Assembly: GCA_921293015.1 (NCBI GenBank)
Contig: OV121089.1
Span: 48,245,220-48,309,219 of the forward strand
Length of the DNA stretch: 64,000 nucleotides
Direction: 5' to 3'
Source of the DNA: Phorcus lineatus
Taxonomy: Eukaryota; Mollusca; Gastropoda; Trochida; Trochidae
Position numbers and translations under genes: made by a program
Part shown: piece after piece, positions 11,021 to 23,500 of the stretch
Numbering within the stretch: position 1 is the first letter of the stretch
Layout: every line of letters starts with the position of its first letter
The notes under the pieces: model-generated
Seen by the model: only the letters and a program-made list of their open reading frames with translations
What the model was told of the DNA's origin: nothing
Databases searched by the model: none

Positions 11021-14000
11021 CCTAAATAAACCGTATTCCATTATTATCTCATTATTCATACTACATACAACACAACCATTCAATGATGATTCCAAGGAAT
11101 TTTATACTGCATTACCTGAATGTCATTTTGTTACAAATTTCGTTTTGAATTATGTTTTACTACTGATACTTCTAATTAGAAATATTCAAGATGTGAACAC
11201 AACAAGAATTATCAAATTCAATAGCAATAGTTTACTTTCTGTTTCTGGCATATGTAAGGATTTTTCTTGAGTGTTAGTAGGATCTACTTGTGTTTGTCAT
11301 GATTCAAAGGAAGTAATATAAATTGTTGGGAAATTTTCTTTCAGACAGAGGGACGGGTTTTTGTAGGGAATTCTATCCTTCAAATAGTGTCTTGAAAAAT
11401 CGTCAAAAATGTTTTCCTAAAAATTATTCATTTAAATTACATTTAGTCTAGGTTTAACCTTAGAACTTTCAGGAACAAAGTAGATGATTTGTATGTGGCT
11501 AAGTATAAAAAAATAATGCAAGAACCCTACTCCAAAAACAAAAACCTCTTTAATCCTTTAGAAGTTGAATTAATTGTAAAAGATAAGAAGATTCAACAAC
11601 CTTTTTTGATAGTTCAATCCATGACATTGTGTATTGTTACATGCTAAAATGGAGCAAAAACTGTTATTCAATGAATTCGCAAGCTGCTGACAAGCGATTC
11701 AAAGGTTGATGGGCACCACTTATACAAACGTTCTTGGATGCAAGTTTCACATAGTGAATTTTGTGTTTTTGAATTATGGCATGATATAAAAGTGATTCTG
11801 CATTGTCATTCTATACTCATTGTCAAGGAAGATGGCCCGTTTAAGTTTTAACAATTGATTATCATTCCTTAATTTTAGATATATAGGAGATTTAAAAGGA
11901 AACAACTGTACGTATAATTAGAAATGTGATCAGAAAATATCAGCAGTAGTTTAGCCATACACGTCAGATTATCTCACATACAAATTTTAAATCTCATCAT
12001 TGCATTTCATGAAAACTGTGTCATACGCTTAAAACCAATATGAATATAAGGTCACAATATTATCTCATCTGGACAATCTATCATCTAAAGCATTAGCATT
12101 TTAGGTACCATTAATTGTATCTGAACACTCACTCTTTGAATATGTAAAGCAATTTTTAAAATCATGGAATATGAAATGGAATGAAAATTTTTCTCCCACA
12201 ATTTCCTTATCTTGAATTTTTAAGTTTCACTACAATTCATTCCATGTTTTATCAAATTGAAGCAAGTCTTTCCCCCACTACCACACCATGTAAAATAACA
12301 ATCACGAACATATAAAATATACAATAAGAAGTTCATTTAGCAATGTTAAATTTATACAGTCAAATGGCTTTAGAATTAAGTTAAACATTATTTGTATATA
12401 AAGATCAACACAATGTACCGATCAAAATAAGATAGAATTGGAATATTACTATTAAATTGAATTGTTTTTAGGTAAATGGTTAATATATCATTCTAATATA
12501 ACTGCCATATTTTAAGTATTTGTTTATAGGAAGTTATCAGCAGCGCCTTTTAGTTTTAAAAAAAGGAAAAGAGACGGACAAAGATTAAATACTTGTCAAT
12601 CCTTCGATTAAATTGCGAGGAAACGTTTACACTTGGCATGACTTAACATTCCTAAAATCCTTTTATTAATAATGCAAACATAGCATGAAAATTGTATTGA
12701 AATTGCAACTTTATGAGTGGTTCGTCAAATCATTTTCGTAGATATTAATTTGTTTAAAATATAGATGATTTTATCTAGGAGATATATCTAATTTGGATTT
12801 TATTTTTGGGTTCTATGTGGTTAATCCTCACATCTTAATCGAAAAACACACAATTTTGCTTAGAAATCAAATCTAGATATGAAAGATTAGAAATAAACAT
12901 ATTTGACAACATAACTCACTGAAAGGAGCAGTGATACTTATGAAACTCTCACTTAGGTCCAAATACCTACACAATAAAAGTACATATTATGAAACAGTCG
13001 ACAAGTATGCTTTAAGATACATTAGAAATCAAAATCGAAATTAGCTCTGAAAGAAGTTATTATGTACCATTCTTACCACAATCTCACCATACAAAGACTT
13101 GAATACATATTTACGTTCCCTGTCAGAACAAAATATTTTCCAGGCCTACAGGGCAGACGAAATTAAAATAAAAGAGAAAATATGGAGTATTATTCCTTAT
13201 TTTATTTGTTTATAAACTTTTATCACGAATTTACCTTAAAAAAGGTACTAACCTACCTCACGGGGTTAAACCCGGCTCTCAGTGTATTCTCGAGGATTCA
13301 CGTGATGCTGGAAACCACTTCCAATGCATCTTGTAGACTCGGTATGGTTGAGGTCCAGATTGACCCCAAACCAACTGAATGTAACATTCGAATTTCCATC
13401 GGATAAGGGTTAATTTAGATTTCTACGAAATTCATCTGTTTCCGATCCCGAATTAAAATCTTTAATTTGACAGGAGGGAATCTATGATACCACCTACAAA
13501 TAAATTGAAGATTTACTATGAGCTCTTTGTTGGTAGTGTCAGGACATTAATGTTTTATAAAGTTAAATTGATTTTAAATCAATGATAAGATTGAGAGTTA
13601 ACATTACCTGCATAATTTTATGTAAAATATGACAAAAATGTTGTCATTTGTGTGATGTAAATAAAATTTCATTTAATTTGGTTAAATTTCATGAGTATTT
13701 GATTCACTAAAGAATCTGTTTTGTGAGGGAGTAGATATTGAATATTACCTTGGTCTCCATGTCAGTTAGAGGCTCAAGTGCCGTTCCTCCAATCTTGCTC
13801 ATTTGCTCTATTGTCTTTCTTTTTACCTATGACCTGCAATTCTTTACTTTGGAGATATGATCTTATGTTCAATATCTGTTATAAAAGGGGTATTTGATGC
13901 TGGTATACTTTATGAAAATGAATGGGAAACTTGCGAAAATTTACCGAAATTTTTATTTTATTGTATTAGTGCATGAAAATGCTGTGAATCAAATAATGAT

Positions 14001-15313
14001 GAAACTTACCGTTTGCATTTGGTTGATGCTTGAGTCATTTAGATAAGTTGATCCAATCAGAAGTCGGCTGGCTCACAGCTCGTATGGCCAAGGTAGGAAA
14101 CTCTAAAACTTAACCAATGTGAACAACTATCTCCCACACTGAAGAGCTCAACCTTAACTAAGGTTGGTTAAGATTGAAAGAGGCGTTAATATAAGGTTTA
14201 CCTTAACTATCCACTTCAGAGTTAAGGTTAGCCATAGTAAAGGGTTGTTTTTTTTGAAAATTGTTTTTATTAGTTTTCAATTTGACAGAGTCAAAACATC
14301 CAGCATATCTCCCATACAATTATATAAGAGTTAAATTCTAAATATCAAGACAATGAATATAGATATGCGACCTAAATCAATTGCTATAATTGGGATCAGT
14401 GACTTCCATTTTTGATTGAATTTTTCAATATCATTGTTTTTCAAACAATTGAATCTTTCTACAAAAAATATTTCTGTAAGTATTATTTGTAGTAAAGGTT
14501 GTTTCGTGAAAGACATACAGACAGACAATCAGTTTATTCAGTAACAGATCTCCGGCCCAAAATACATATACATCAACACTTTTAAATTGTACCATGCGCA
14601 TAATTATCTATTTACATTTAGATTTGTGTTTCTTGTCAAAATAGTATAAATTTAGACAAACATCCTTCATGTTATTAACATTATTACTCTGTATAATGGA
14701 TATAAAATTAATAATAGTTGGGTATTTACTGAGATATATTGATAGGTACTTTTTTCTTAACTCTGAATATGCATAACATACATATAATTCTTGCCACCCA
14801 TATTCAACGACTGAAATGCCATTGGATTTTTAAAAAAACAACAATGCCTTTAATTATTCATTATTTCAAGTTACAATTATGTATCTACCAGTTTCTACTG
14901 TTAATTTAAGTTACAGCACTGAAATCTTGCAATATGATTTTTAAATATTGAGGTATATCATTATCTGTTAAGTAACGTTCCACATTTAATAAAGATTTAG
15001 ATTGCTTATGGTAATTACATTTAATGTTTTTTTCCATAAATGATTGCCAGGATTGGAGTAAATTATCATATAACCTCTGCCTGAATGATTTAATTAACAA
15101 TTTTGGTTACCAATTTCCTGGCTTAGCCAAACAAATCCAAATCAAAAATGAAAAAGAATGTTTTTAATCTTTGTTGCCCATGAATTTCTACCTACATTGT
15201 CTAGTGATAAAAGCATGTAATAACATTGTTTTGGTAATCTATAGTCAGGTATGTTAAGAAGTCCACACCAGTGTTTCACAGCTTTAGTTGTATAAGTCAA
15301 TTGTAAAGGCACT
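11021..15313. other. Spacer without recognised gene
   Basis: Positions 11270-11830 align with 25430-26240, upstream of gene C (shared GGATCTACTTGTGT, TTATACAAACGT and AAAGTGATTCT words), so this is a remote part of the family's upstream region. A GC-richer patch at 13240-13410 (CACGGGGTTAAACCCGGCTC) and an inverted AACCTTAACTAAGGTT at about 14150 look repeat-derived, but I cannot name them. No gene is supported. Confidence 0.5.
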
Positions 15314-16143
15314 GTTACGACGTAAATTGTAATAAAACGTGAATTGTAACACTTGCAGCAAATTGTAATAACTCTCGGTGCAAATTGTAATAAAAACGTA
15401 AATTGTAATAAAACCTGACGTAAATTGTAATACGCAAATTGTAACAAAAATTGACGTAAATTGTAATAATCTCTACTTGCGGTAAAATGTAATAACTTTT
15501 TACGTAATTTGTAATAACCGATTGCATTTCTCAAAATTACGAATATAAATGGGGTTTTTGGTTTATAATTATGAAAGACAGAATAAAACCGTCGGAATGT
15601 TCATTAGCGTTTTACTGCAACAAGTCAAGTAGAAAAAGTTGTGACAAATAAAGAGACAAACTGATTCACTTGCAAATAGACACAGAGACTAGCTATGGGA
15701 AAGATGAAAAATAATGAAATCTTTTCTTATGTTTATTTCTTTGTCTTGTTGTTTATATATAAAAAATGGACTTACTGAATAAGGTCTTTATGATTCATGA
15801 TCATTGGTTTACAAATCTTTAGCGTTTTACATGAAAACAGGATCTTGTGAAAGATGGGATGGATTGTTATTGGTACCTACGTTTTTTCCATCCAATTTTA
15901 CAAACAAATTTATTGTTTTCATATAAATGTGGTTTTCTTACATCATTTGATTTTTTCCGACCAAGTGGAGTTATCGATTCTACTCTTGCTTTAAAATCAT
16001 TTTGCATGAATTGTAATATCTATCACTCCCTAACTAATCTGAATAAAAGGAGATCATATATATTATTACGTTCACGTTCAAATAGGTAGTCGCAGGGTGT
16101 CAACCACAAACCTGCTTTGACTAAATATTCCAGGACAAAGTTA

Positions 16144-16622
16144 AAGAGCCACTCCGTGAGTTGTTGGAGTCATATATGCCAAACTTAATCAATTGTGTCA
16201 TTTGATCGCGATGTATCGATTGTTACCAAAAAGACACATTTTAAGGCTTATTGTTTTTTTACAGTGACATTATGAAGGTAGAACGTCGCAATTATGATCG
16301 AAAACCGGACAGTGGAGCGCGTCAAATAGTCAAACGTAATTTTGGAGACTTATCTAATACAGCCAGGAGGGCAGTTAGGTGCTGTTAGCGTTTATTAGGT
16401 TATTTAACTAGTATCCATGTATATTGGACGTAATATCTACACCTCTGTGCATTTATAAGGCTGTTTTTAGATTCTCATGGAAAACCAGTATTTGTCATAT
16501 ATATATATATATGTCTTTTGGACATGAAAAGTTCAGATGTTTTGATTTTATATCACCACATATGACATTTAGGTTCGTATCAAAGGTAAATAATATGTTA
16601 TGAAAATCACGGAGTGGCTCTT
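16144..16622. mobile_element. 479-bp MITE with TA target-site duplication
   Basis: Begins AAGAGCCACTCCGTGA and ends with its reverse complement TCACGGAGTGGCTCTT, flanked on each side by TA. No coding capacity. TA duplication and short inverted ends fit a non-autonomous Tc1/mariner-type element. It is nested in the foldback element. Confidence 0.75.
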
Positions 16623-17544
16623 TATGAAAATGTTATATTTTTAGGATAAGGAGTAATGTACATGTAAATATCCCTCTCCAACCTACAAAACTAAGGACAT
16701 AGAAGAGTTACATTTTTGGGGTGGTAACCCTGTTAACCCTGTTTTGCGCTATGACATAATGCTAATGTAGTAAAAAAAAATTGGGTAATGAACTTTCAAA
16801 TGAGTCCTATTTCATGTCTGTCGCACGAAACTAAAAAGTTACAGGCATTTCTTCATAATCATCAAAATACTTGAATTGCTTTTTATGCTTGAGGCTCACC
16901 ATATGTTACATGTATATTGGTTAGCACCAAAGTTGGGTTACAATTTGGATAGAAGATTGGAATAGAGCAAGGGGGTTGTGTTTGGTATATCGTGTTACAA
17001 ACCGCTATCAATGCTATTTTGAGCTTTAGTCATTCAGTAAGAGGGTGTAACTCGAGTTGAATAACACAAGAATTTTAAGACATTGACAGAAAAAAGAGGT
17101 TTCATCCTTAAAAGCTGTTTGTTTATTTCTCTCTTAAAATGTAAAAGTTGAACATATTGAAATTGTTTGTAGTTACCCTATGTATCCGATTCAGTCTCTA
17201 CTCAATACCCAAAGGCCTACAGTACATTTTCATAAAATTAAACGAAATAATGCAACACATTAAACGTATGATTTTGGTGTGATTTAAACAAAAAAGAATG
17301 TAATGTACTTCATTTATACTAGTACTTTTTTCTGAGTATTTATGCGTGGGGTATAAACATTACACGATTCCAGTTTACAACCCTACTCGTACCAGTTGAT
17401 AAAACAGAGAATATATCTGTAAAATAATGGCCATAATAACAATTATGAATTTGTAATTGTCCGATTGTAATTTTTTTTAATCATTTTGGTTTTCAATGTA
17501 TTATATATACGTTCACACATTATCAATCTTTTAGTGAGACTGTA

Positions 17545-17600
17545 GTAAAAGAGCCCCTCCGTGAGTTGTTGGAGTCATATATGCCAAACTTAATCAATGT
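17545..17600 (+). mobile_element. Truncated end of the same MITE
   Basis: About 50 bp (AAGAGCCCCTCCGTGAGTTG through CCAAACTTAATCAAT) repeat the left end of the MITE at 16144 with one substitution. The rest of the element and its right end are missing. Confidence 0.75.
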
Positions 17601-19265
17601 CTTTTAATGAAAGAAGCAGTTCTTTTGTTTATATCTTATTGTTTCCTCTACGACTACGGATAATCGGGTTCAGTAATGAGATGTTTTGAACCTCTGAAGA
17701 AAATACATCTCGCATAAACAAATGATTAATTGGGAAAATTTGAATAAATACATATTTTAAAAATCGTGCTATTGCCCCTGTAAGCGTAAGGGTTACGTAA
17801 ACAAATCTAAACGACAACCATACGAACTTGCTATACGCAAAACAGTCACAGGGCCCTAACCCGTTTCTCGTAGCGATCTTGAGAGGATATATAATGTTGC
17901 GTGCTAATGATAGAATAAAAATATGAATTTTTAGAGTACTCCAATAAATTAATGCCTGTCTAATGAAATTGGAGAATAAGATTGAACGTACAAAATGCAC
18001 TTTGATTAAAGGACATATCTATATAGGGTTATATCTATATGCAGCCGTTTCACTGTTTATTTAATGCAGCAGTACTAGAAAACATTCATTGTTTTAAAGT
18101 ATGTTATTTTGCATTAACTTAGTTTAAGAATTTGGTTACAAATAAAACCTCATTGCTGTGTGTTTAATTCGTTATCCTAACAAATACATAGACATAATTG
18201 GTAAATGTTAACAAAATATTTTCACTTTATTTGGTTTGGGTGGCATACAGATCGATTGTAAGTTAATACGTAGAAGCGCCGACTTTTCTTGTCATAATCA
18301 TCTACTGTCTCCAAAACATCTACCAATGGCTGGAGATATATAATTAAAAAATACGTAATAAAATGTATAATAATAGCTGGTCAAATATCCCTTACCCCAG
18401 CCCCCTCACCATATATTATCTTAAATGTTCACTAGAATTTGTAAAAGTCCATTTTTCTTCTTATCTACAATGTATGAATTTCTATATATTATTAGCAGGT
18501 TCAAGCCCTTATTTGGTGTCTGCATTTGCTGTAAAATATATCCGATCAAAGCTTGCCTAGGACATTTAGAAGCATACGGTGTACGGTACAAACCGTTTCC
18601 TTCTATGTAGAACGAGAAGCGTATGCAACCCTAAATATATACATGTATGTTATTGCGTAAAACGAATCAAGCTGAAACTTCTTGAAAAATGTTTTTTGAT
18701 ATGTTAATGTGAAATCTAAGTTCAAGTGAAAGGGATTTTGAGGTAGTTGAAGGTCACACAAACGCTCAGTACCTGAACGTAGCAGACATCTGTGGAGTTG
18801 ATGTACCCACCAGGCAGTATAGGTTTGAGATTGTATACAACCTACTGTCAAGTTTTCGGTTATTACAATTTACGTAAATATTTATTACATTTTACCGCAA
18901 GAAGATATTATTACAATTTACGTCAGTTTTTATTACAATTTGCGTATTACAATTTACGTCAAGTTTTATTACAATTTGCGTTTTTATTACAATTTACGTC
19001 AAGAGTTATTACAATTTGCTGCAAGTATTACAATTTACGTTTTTATTACAATTTACGTCGTAACAGACACTCTTCCACATTCTCACAGAGCCATGTTGTT
19101 ACCAGTAGATTTTCCAAGTTTCAATACGTACTTACAAAACTTAACATGGATAGATTCAATAGTAGAATGTACCCCATATTTCACCTCCTTATCATTGGAT
19201 AGGTGATATCTTACAATCAAAAATCTAAAATAAATCTGTGCAATTAATATTTTCCAGATTCCTTT

Positions 19266-19379
19266 GATTTAAATAGTTGTAATACCAACACACTGTTATT
19301 GCTAAACATTATGTAGGCATGATGATGATGATGATGATGATGATGAAAATTAACAATAATAATAATAATAATAATAATA

Positions 19380-19416
<37 letters not shown>

Positions 19417-19468
19417 AAATAGTTGTAATACCAACACACTGTTATTGCTAAACATTATGTAGACATGA
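19266..19468. repeat. GAT/AAT microsatellite between 57-bp direct repeats
   Basis: A compound trinucleotide tract, (GAT)n-(AAT)n-(GAT)n, occupies about 19320-19411. It is flanked by two copies of a 57-bp sequence beginning GATTTAAATAGTTGTAATAC (19266-19322 and 19412-19468), identical apart from one base near the end (TAGGCATG versus TAGACATG). Confidence 0.9.
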
Positions 19469-20582
19469 AGCGATTGTGTTTACAAATGAATTGCATGTAA
19501 ATCGTCATAAATGAAAATGTTATGTTATGTGTATGTCTTAGTACTTGCAAAGGAATCAATATACCGTCATCTAATCACTGCAGTGATAGATTGAGAAATA
19601 CAGTTTCTAACATGAAGACTGACACACGCTTATAAGAGATATTTGGTTACTTATTTGTGTCATATATATAGCTTTTATAGCTATTTTTGTGTTCTTTTAT
19701 TTTTATTTTCTTTTTTTTTTAAATATTTTTTTGTAAGAGGCATTGTCTCTATAACCTTTAGGCCAATATAAGTGTTGTTATATTTTAATTGAACTTTGAT
19801 TGCCAATTGTATTTGTATAACAATCTCTCTCACGCTGTCTTGCTCTTATGAACATCTTAATACATTTACGAAATTAAATCGGACAAAATAAAAAATCAAT
19901 GATGAAATATCACTTGTTCTATTCCTGTAAACTATCCATATTGAAACCCTGCATTTGATCATTATGAAACAATAAAACTGCAACAACGATAAATGTAACT
20001 TATATCTGCACTTCTGACAAAAAGTTTTGAATGCAGATTGTGACATCGCTCTGTTTCACTGCATTCGCTTGATTTGTATCCAGATTTGGTATTAATCTGT
20101 TGGGTACAGATACTCTGTGGACAGTAATTAACCAAAATGAAGTGCACTCCAAAATATTGTTCATCTAGTGTCTGAAGATCACTGAGAAATGATTAATGTG
20201 AGGAAGACAACAATTTCTGGATAAACACTTCTTTATTGTACAATTCACTCATATTTCATTCTGCTTACACTTTGTTTATCATTTAGATATGCATGATTCA
20301 TATCACGCCTGACGCATAATGTATCAACAAAGGATTGAATTTAAAATTGTAAACATTTGATGACATTATATTTTTAACAGAGTGACTGTAATGAGACTAA
20401 TTATTTATCCGTTGTTGCGTTAATTTACATACACAAAAAAAGAATTGTTTAAAAATAATTTTGTAATAAAAAGGATACATAGCTCGATTATATCCCTCGT
20501 AGAACGAATCTTGGAGTAAAGCATAATTATTTAACGAGGGACCTAAACTTGACTTGTGGTTTGATACCCTAGCAATATGTAA
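19469..20582. other. Spacer 3' of gene C
   Basis: AT-rich, including a T-rich tract near 19680-19730. No gene or named repeat was recognised. Confidence 0.4.
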
Positions 20583-23500
20583 CTATGACAAACCAAGCTC
20601 GACAGTAATCTTCCTACCTGTACCTCTCATTATCATGTTTGTAGTCTTATCCATGGCAATCTTTATCGTGCTTTTGAAAAAACATTTCGAAGTACATCTA
20701 GTGGGACAAACATTTAAAATCAATAATGATTGTTCCACCCATGACACAAAAAATATGTATGATTGATGGACGTCTATAAACTTTTTCTTATGAAAAGAGC
20801 GATTTTTGAAAGCTTTTGCAAAAAGTGTTATTCGTTTCCTGGGGAGGATAATTGTTAACATTAAAGTTAACCTACTTTCTTGTCCTCTCTTAGCAGCTAT
20901 CATCAGGTAAGTGAAACGTTCCAATTCAACCTTAATCTGATTAAAGGATCCCATGTTTATTCCTTTTTTGGATAAATCTATTCCGTAAGCAAACCTTTGA
21001 ATTTCGAAGCGTTGACTCGTCCAATCAGCGTTTTTCTACAACAAATCATGATCAATTAATAATGACATGATAATAATGATATTAACCATTCTAAAATGAA
21101 AATAATCTATATTCTAAACTGCCATCGTTTCATACATCTATTTAATTTTTGTTATTGTATTGAATTTCTTTGTAATATCATTTTCTTAGTTATATGATGC
21201 TAGTGACTTGGAATTGGTGGAAATTTGATGACAATATTTTTTCAATAGTGAAAGTAGGGGCGGGAAAGTGCAGTGGTTAGCGCGTTCAGCTTTGGATTAA
21301 GAGGTCCGTGTTTCGAATCCCGCCAGGGGCTCGGCAACTTTGTCTGCAGTAGAGAAATGTTCTACACGCAGTAAAGTTTGGGTACAATGCTAAACTGAAT
21401 TTTAGCGCAGTACCACCCATGATTTGTAGTTCCAGTCGAAGCTCGCATGTTTCACCGCAGTTGATAACCACAGTGGTGTTGTGGGCTTCCTTCCTGCAAT
21501 AGCACTAGCAGCCGCGATATAAGTAAAACACTCTACTGATTATAAGTGTGTTGTCAAGGCTCACCTGACTCTGGACTGTCATCAAGTTGCTGTGTTTGTT
21601 CACATAGAGCACGTTTCTACGCCTTGCTTGAACCACTCTACAAGCTCCAGATAGGCACCTCTTGAAATAAAAAACAACTTCAAAGCTTATTGACGCTAGT
21701 AATGTGCATATCTCTACGGTAGTAACTATGATTGTTTCCCGTCCAGCATCATAAAAACGAAACATGAACATTTTCTAATATGACTGTCTTCAATGAGTTA
21801 CGTCTTTCACTATATTGACTGCAAGGTGTTTTTTACTATTCTGAGAGGTACACAAAACCATAGAAACATGGAGAGTAATGGCTGAGAGTTATTTTTGTTC
21901 ATGTGAAATAAAACATATTTACACAGCTTTAACTTTATTAAACTCAGTTGCTCTTGTGAGATTAATAAGTATGATACCTTGGATGTTGATGAATAAATTT
22001 AGTTCATTGTGTACCTGATATGACATACATTTATTATGTGAAGGTAAGTTCCTTACAGCACTTTAAAATTACCTAACTTTACCTAAATATTTTACCTAAT
22101 AATTACCTAATATTGAAGAAGCTACCTGTTTGCGAGGCCGTTATATATCCCCTTTTAAAACTTCCTGAGACTGTACATCAAGCATACAGCAAATATTTTT
22201 CGCTTGTTGCACAGCAATACTGATTACTTATTGGTAGTCTAAAGTCCATATTGAAATATACGTTTCTAATGTTTTCTTCAATATTTTTAAATTTTAATAG
22301 TTCTCATATTTAAATGCGAGCGAGACCTTGTGTGATTCTATAATAAGCTATCAAATTTACCAAATAATGATTTCCCGTCTTCCTTTTCTTTAATCATTCA
22401 TGTCAAGTACTTTAAAGTAGTATTTATTAACTGTTTATGAAGACAATACTTTTGGAAATTAAATTCGTCAATCATCAATACCTCGATTTTCGCGCACGTA
22501 AATATAATCTCATCTAAGCTCTTAGTATCTGACATCTATTAAGTAAACTCACTCGTTTTCTTCACCATACATCCTCGTATTTTGTGGTTTTAATCCAGGT
22601 TTAATTATTTCAATGTTGTTGTTTATGTCACTTCTTATTTTGTATCCTATTTCCTCGTGTACATTTATCGGTATTGCACTAGTACTGTTGTGATATTCAT
22701 GTTCCATTGACCGAAGAGTGCACAATGTACTTGCGCACGAATTGTTTGTAAATATACATATTTTCATAATTTTGTACATTAACATAATAGTAATTATTGA
22801 ATTGTCCCTCATTCCCTTGTCACATAAAGACCTTATCATTAATAACTTTCACATATTTTATCTGAACTATTTCTTTTCGCTCTGTTGTTATGTTGCGAAT
22901 GTCAAAATTCTAGCACTCGGTAAGAAATTGTGATTTGACTGTTATAATCTATAAGAGTATTTATAATCAATGAAATAATGACTAGTAACTATTTAAAAGT
23001 GAAATGTGATTGTTTTAAATGTACATTTTAGTTCTGGCATCTGTATTTCAACTTTCTTCGTAGCTGTCATTTACCCTAAAATCTGTAGTGGACGCCCGCC
23101 TAGATCCAAAATTCACTGTCAGTTTATTTATTTCTTTATTGTAGATTGTCCTTTTAGTCTTATTCAAGAGCCTGTATCAAACGGTCATGAAGGACATTTA
23201 AAGGACATTCCATATTCCATGTACATTTTAATGATCTTTATTATTTGTATACTAACTCTGACATAAACGTCAGCGGCCATGTTTTTGCTTTGTTTTGATT
23301 GGTTGTATTAAGTCACCTGATCACTTGGAAAGCCTATAAAAGCAAGCAGCTTTCAGACTCAAACTTAAATCGTACAAGGTAATTAGCAATACGACTTTTC
23401 AGTCTGCTACATCCTTAAAGACCATTATAATAAAAACATTTAATATATTACTTGCTTATAATATTGCTTTCCATTAGTAATAAGTGACCTGACATATTTT

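Larger units (their letters stand above)
15314..19064. mobile_element. Foldback-like element with 208-bp repetitive inverted arms
   Basis: The left arm 15314-15521 and right arm 18856-19064 are reverse complements of each other, position by position. Each arm is itself an array of about 11 ACGTAAATTGTAATA units with short variable spacers. The arms begin GTTACGACG and end CGTCGTAAC, and the flanks AGGCACT and AGACACT match at 6 of 7 bases, a possible target-site duplication. The 3.3-kb interior holds a separate MITE (16144-16622), part of another (17545-17600) and no transposase that I can identify. Repeat-built long inverted arms are typical of foldback elements; that class is inferred. Confidence 0.7.

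Noticed and set aside
15142-15534. 130- and 70-codon minus-strand frames with repeated LLQF / YYNLR peptides (and mirrors at 18792-19206)
   Set aside because: They are translations of the ACGTAAATTGTAATA arrays in the foldback arms; the repeated peptide follows from the DNA repeat.
17629-18000. 123-codon minus-strand hydrophobic frame in the foldback interior
   Set aside because: No recognisable domain, AT-driven hydrophobic composition, no splice or promoter support; not enough to call a gene.
21256-21330. tRNA gene call (also at 63876)
   Set aside because: Box A and box B are present, but the same non-tRNA body follows in four copies, and the stems are imperfect; these are SINE heads.
22549-22839. 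96-codon minus-strand frame in intron 1 of gene C
   Set aside because: No similarity to the family exons, no flanking splice sites of note; likely chance.
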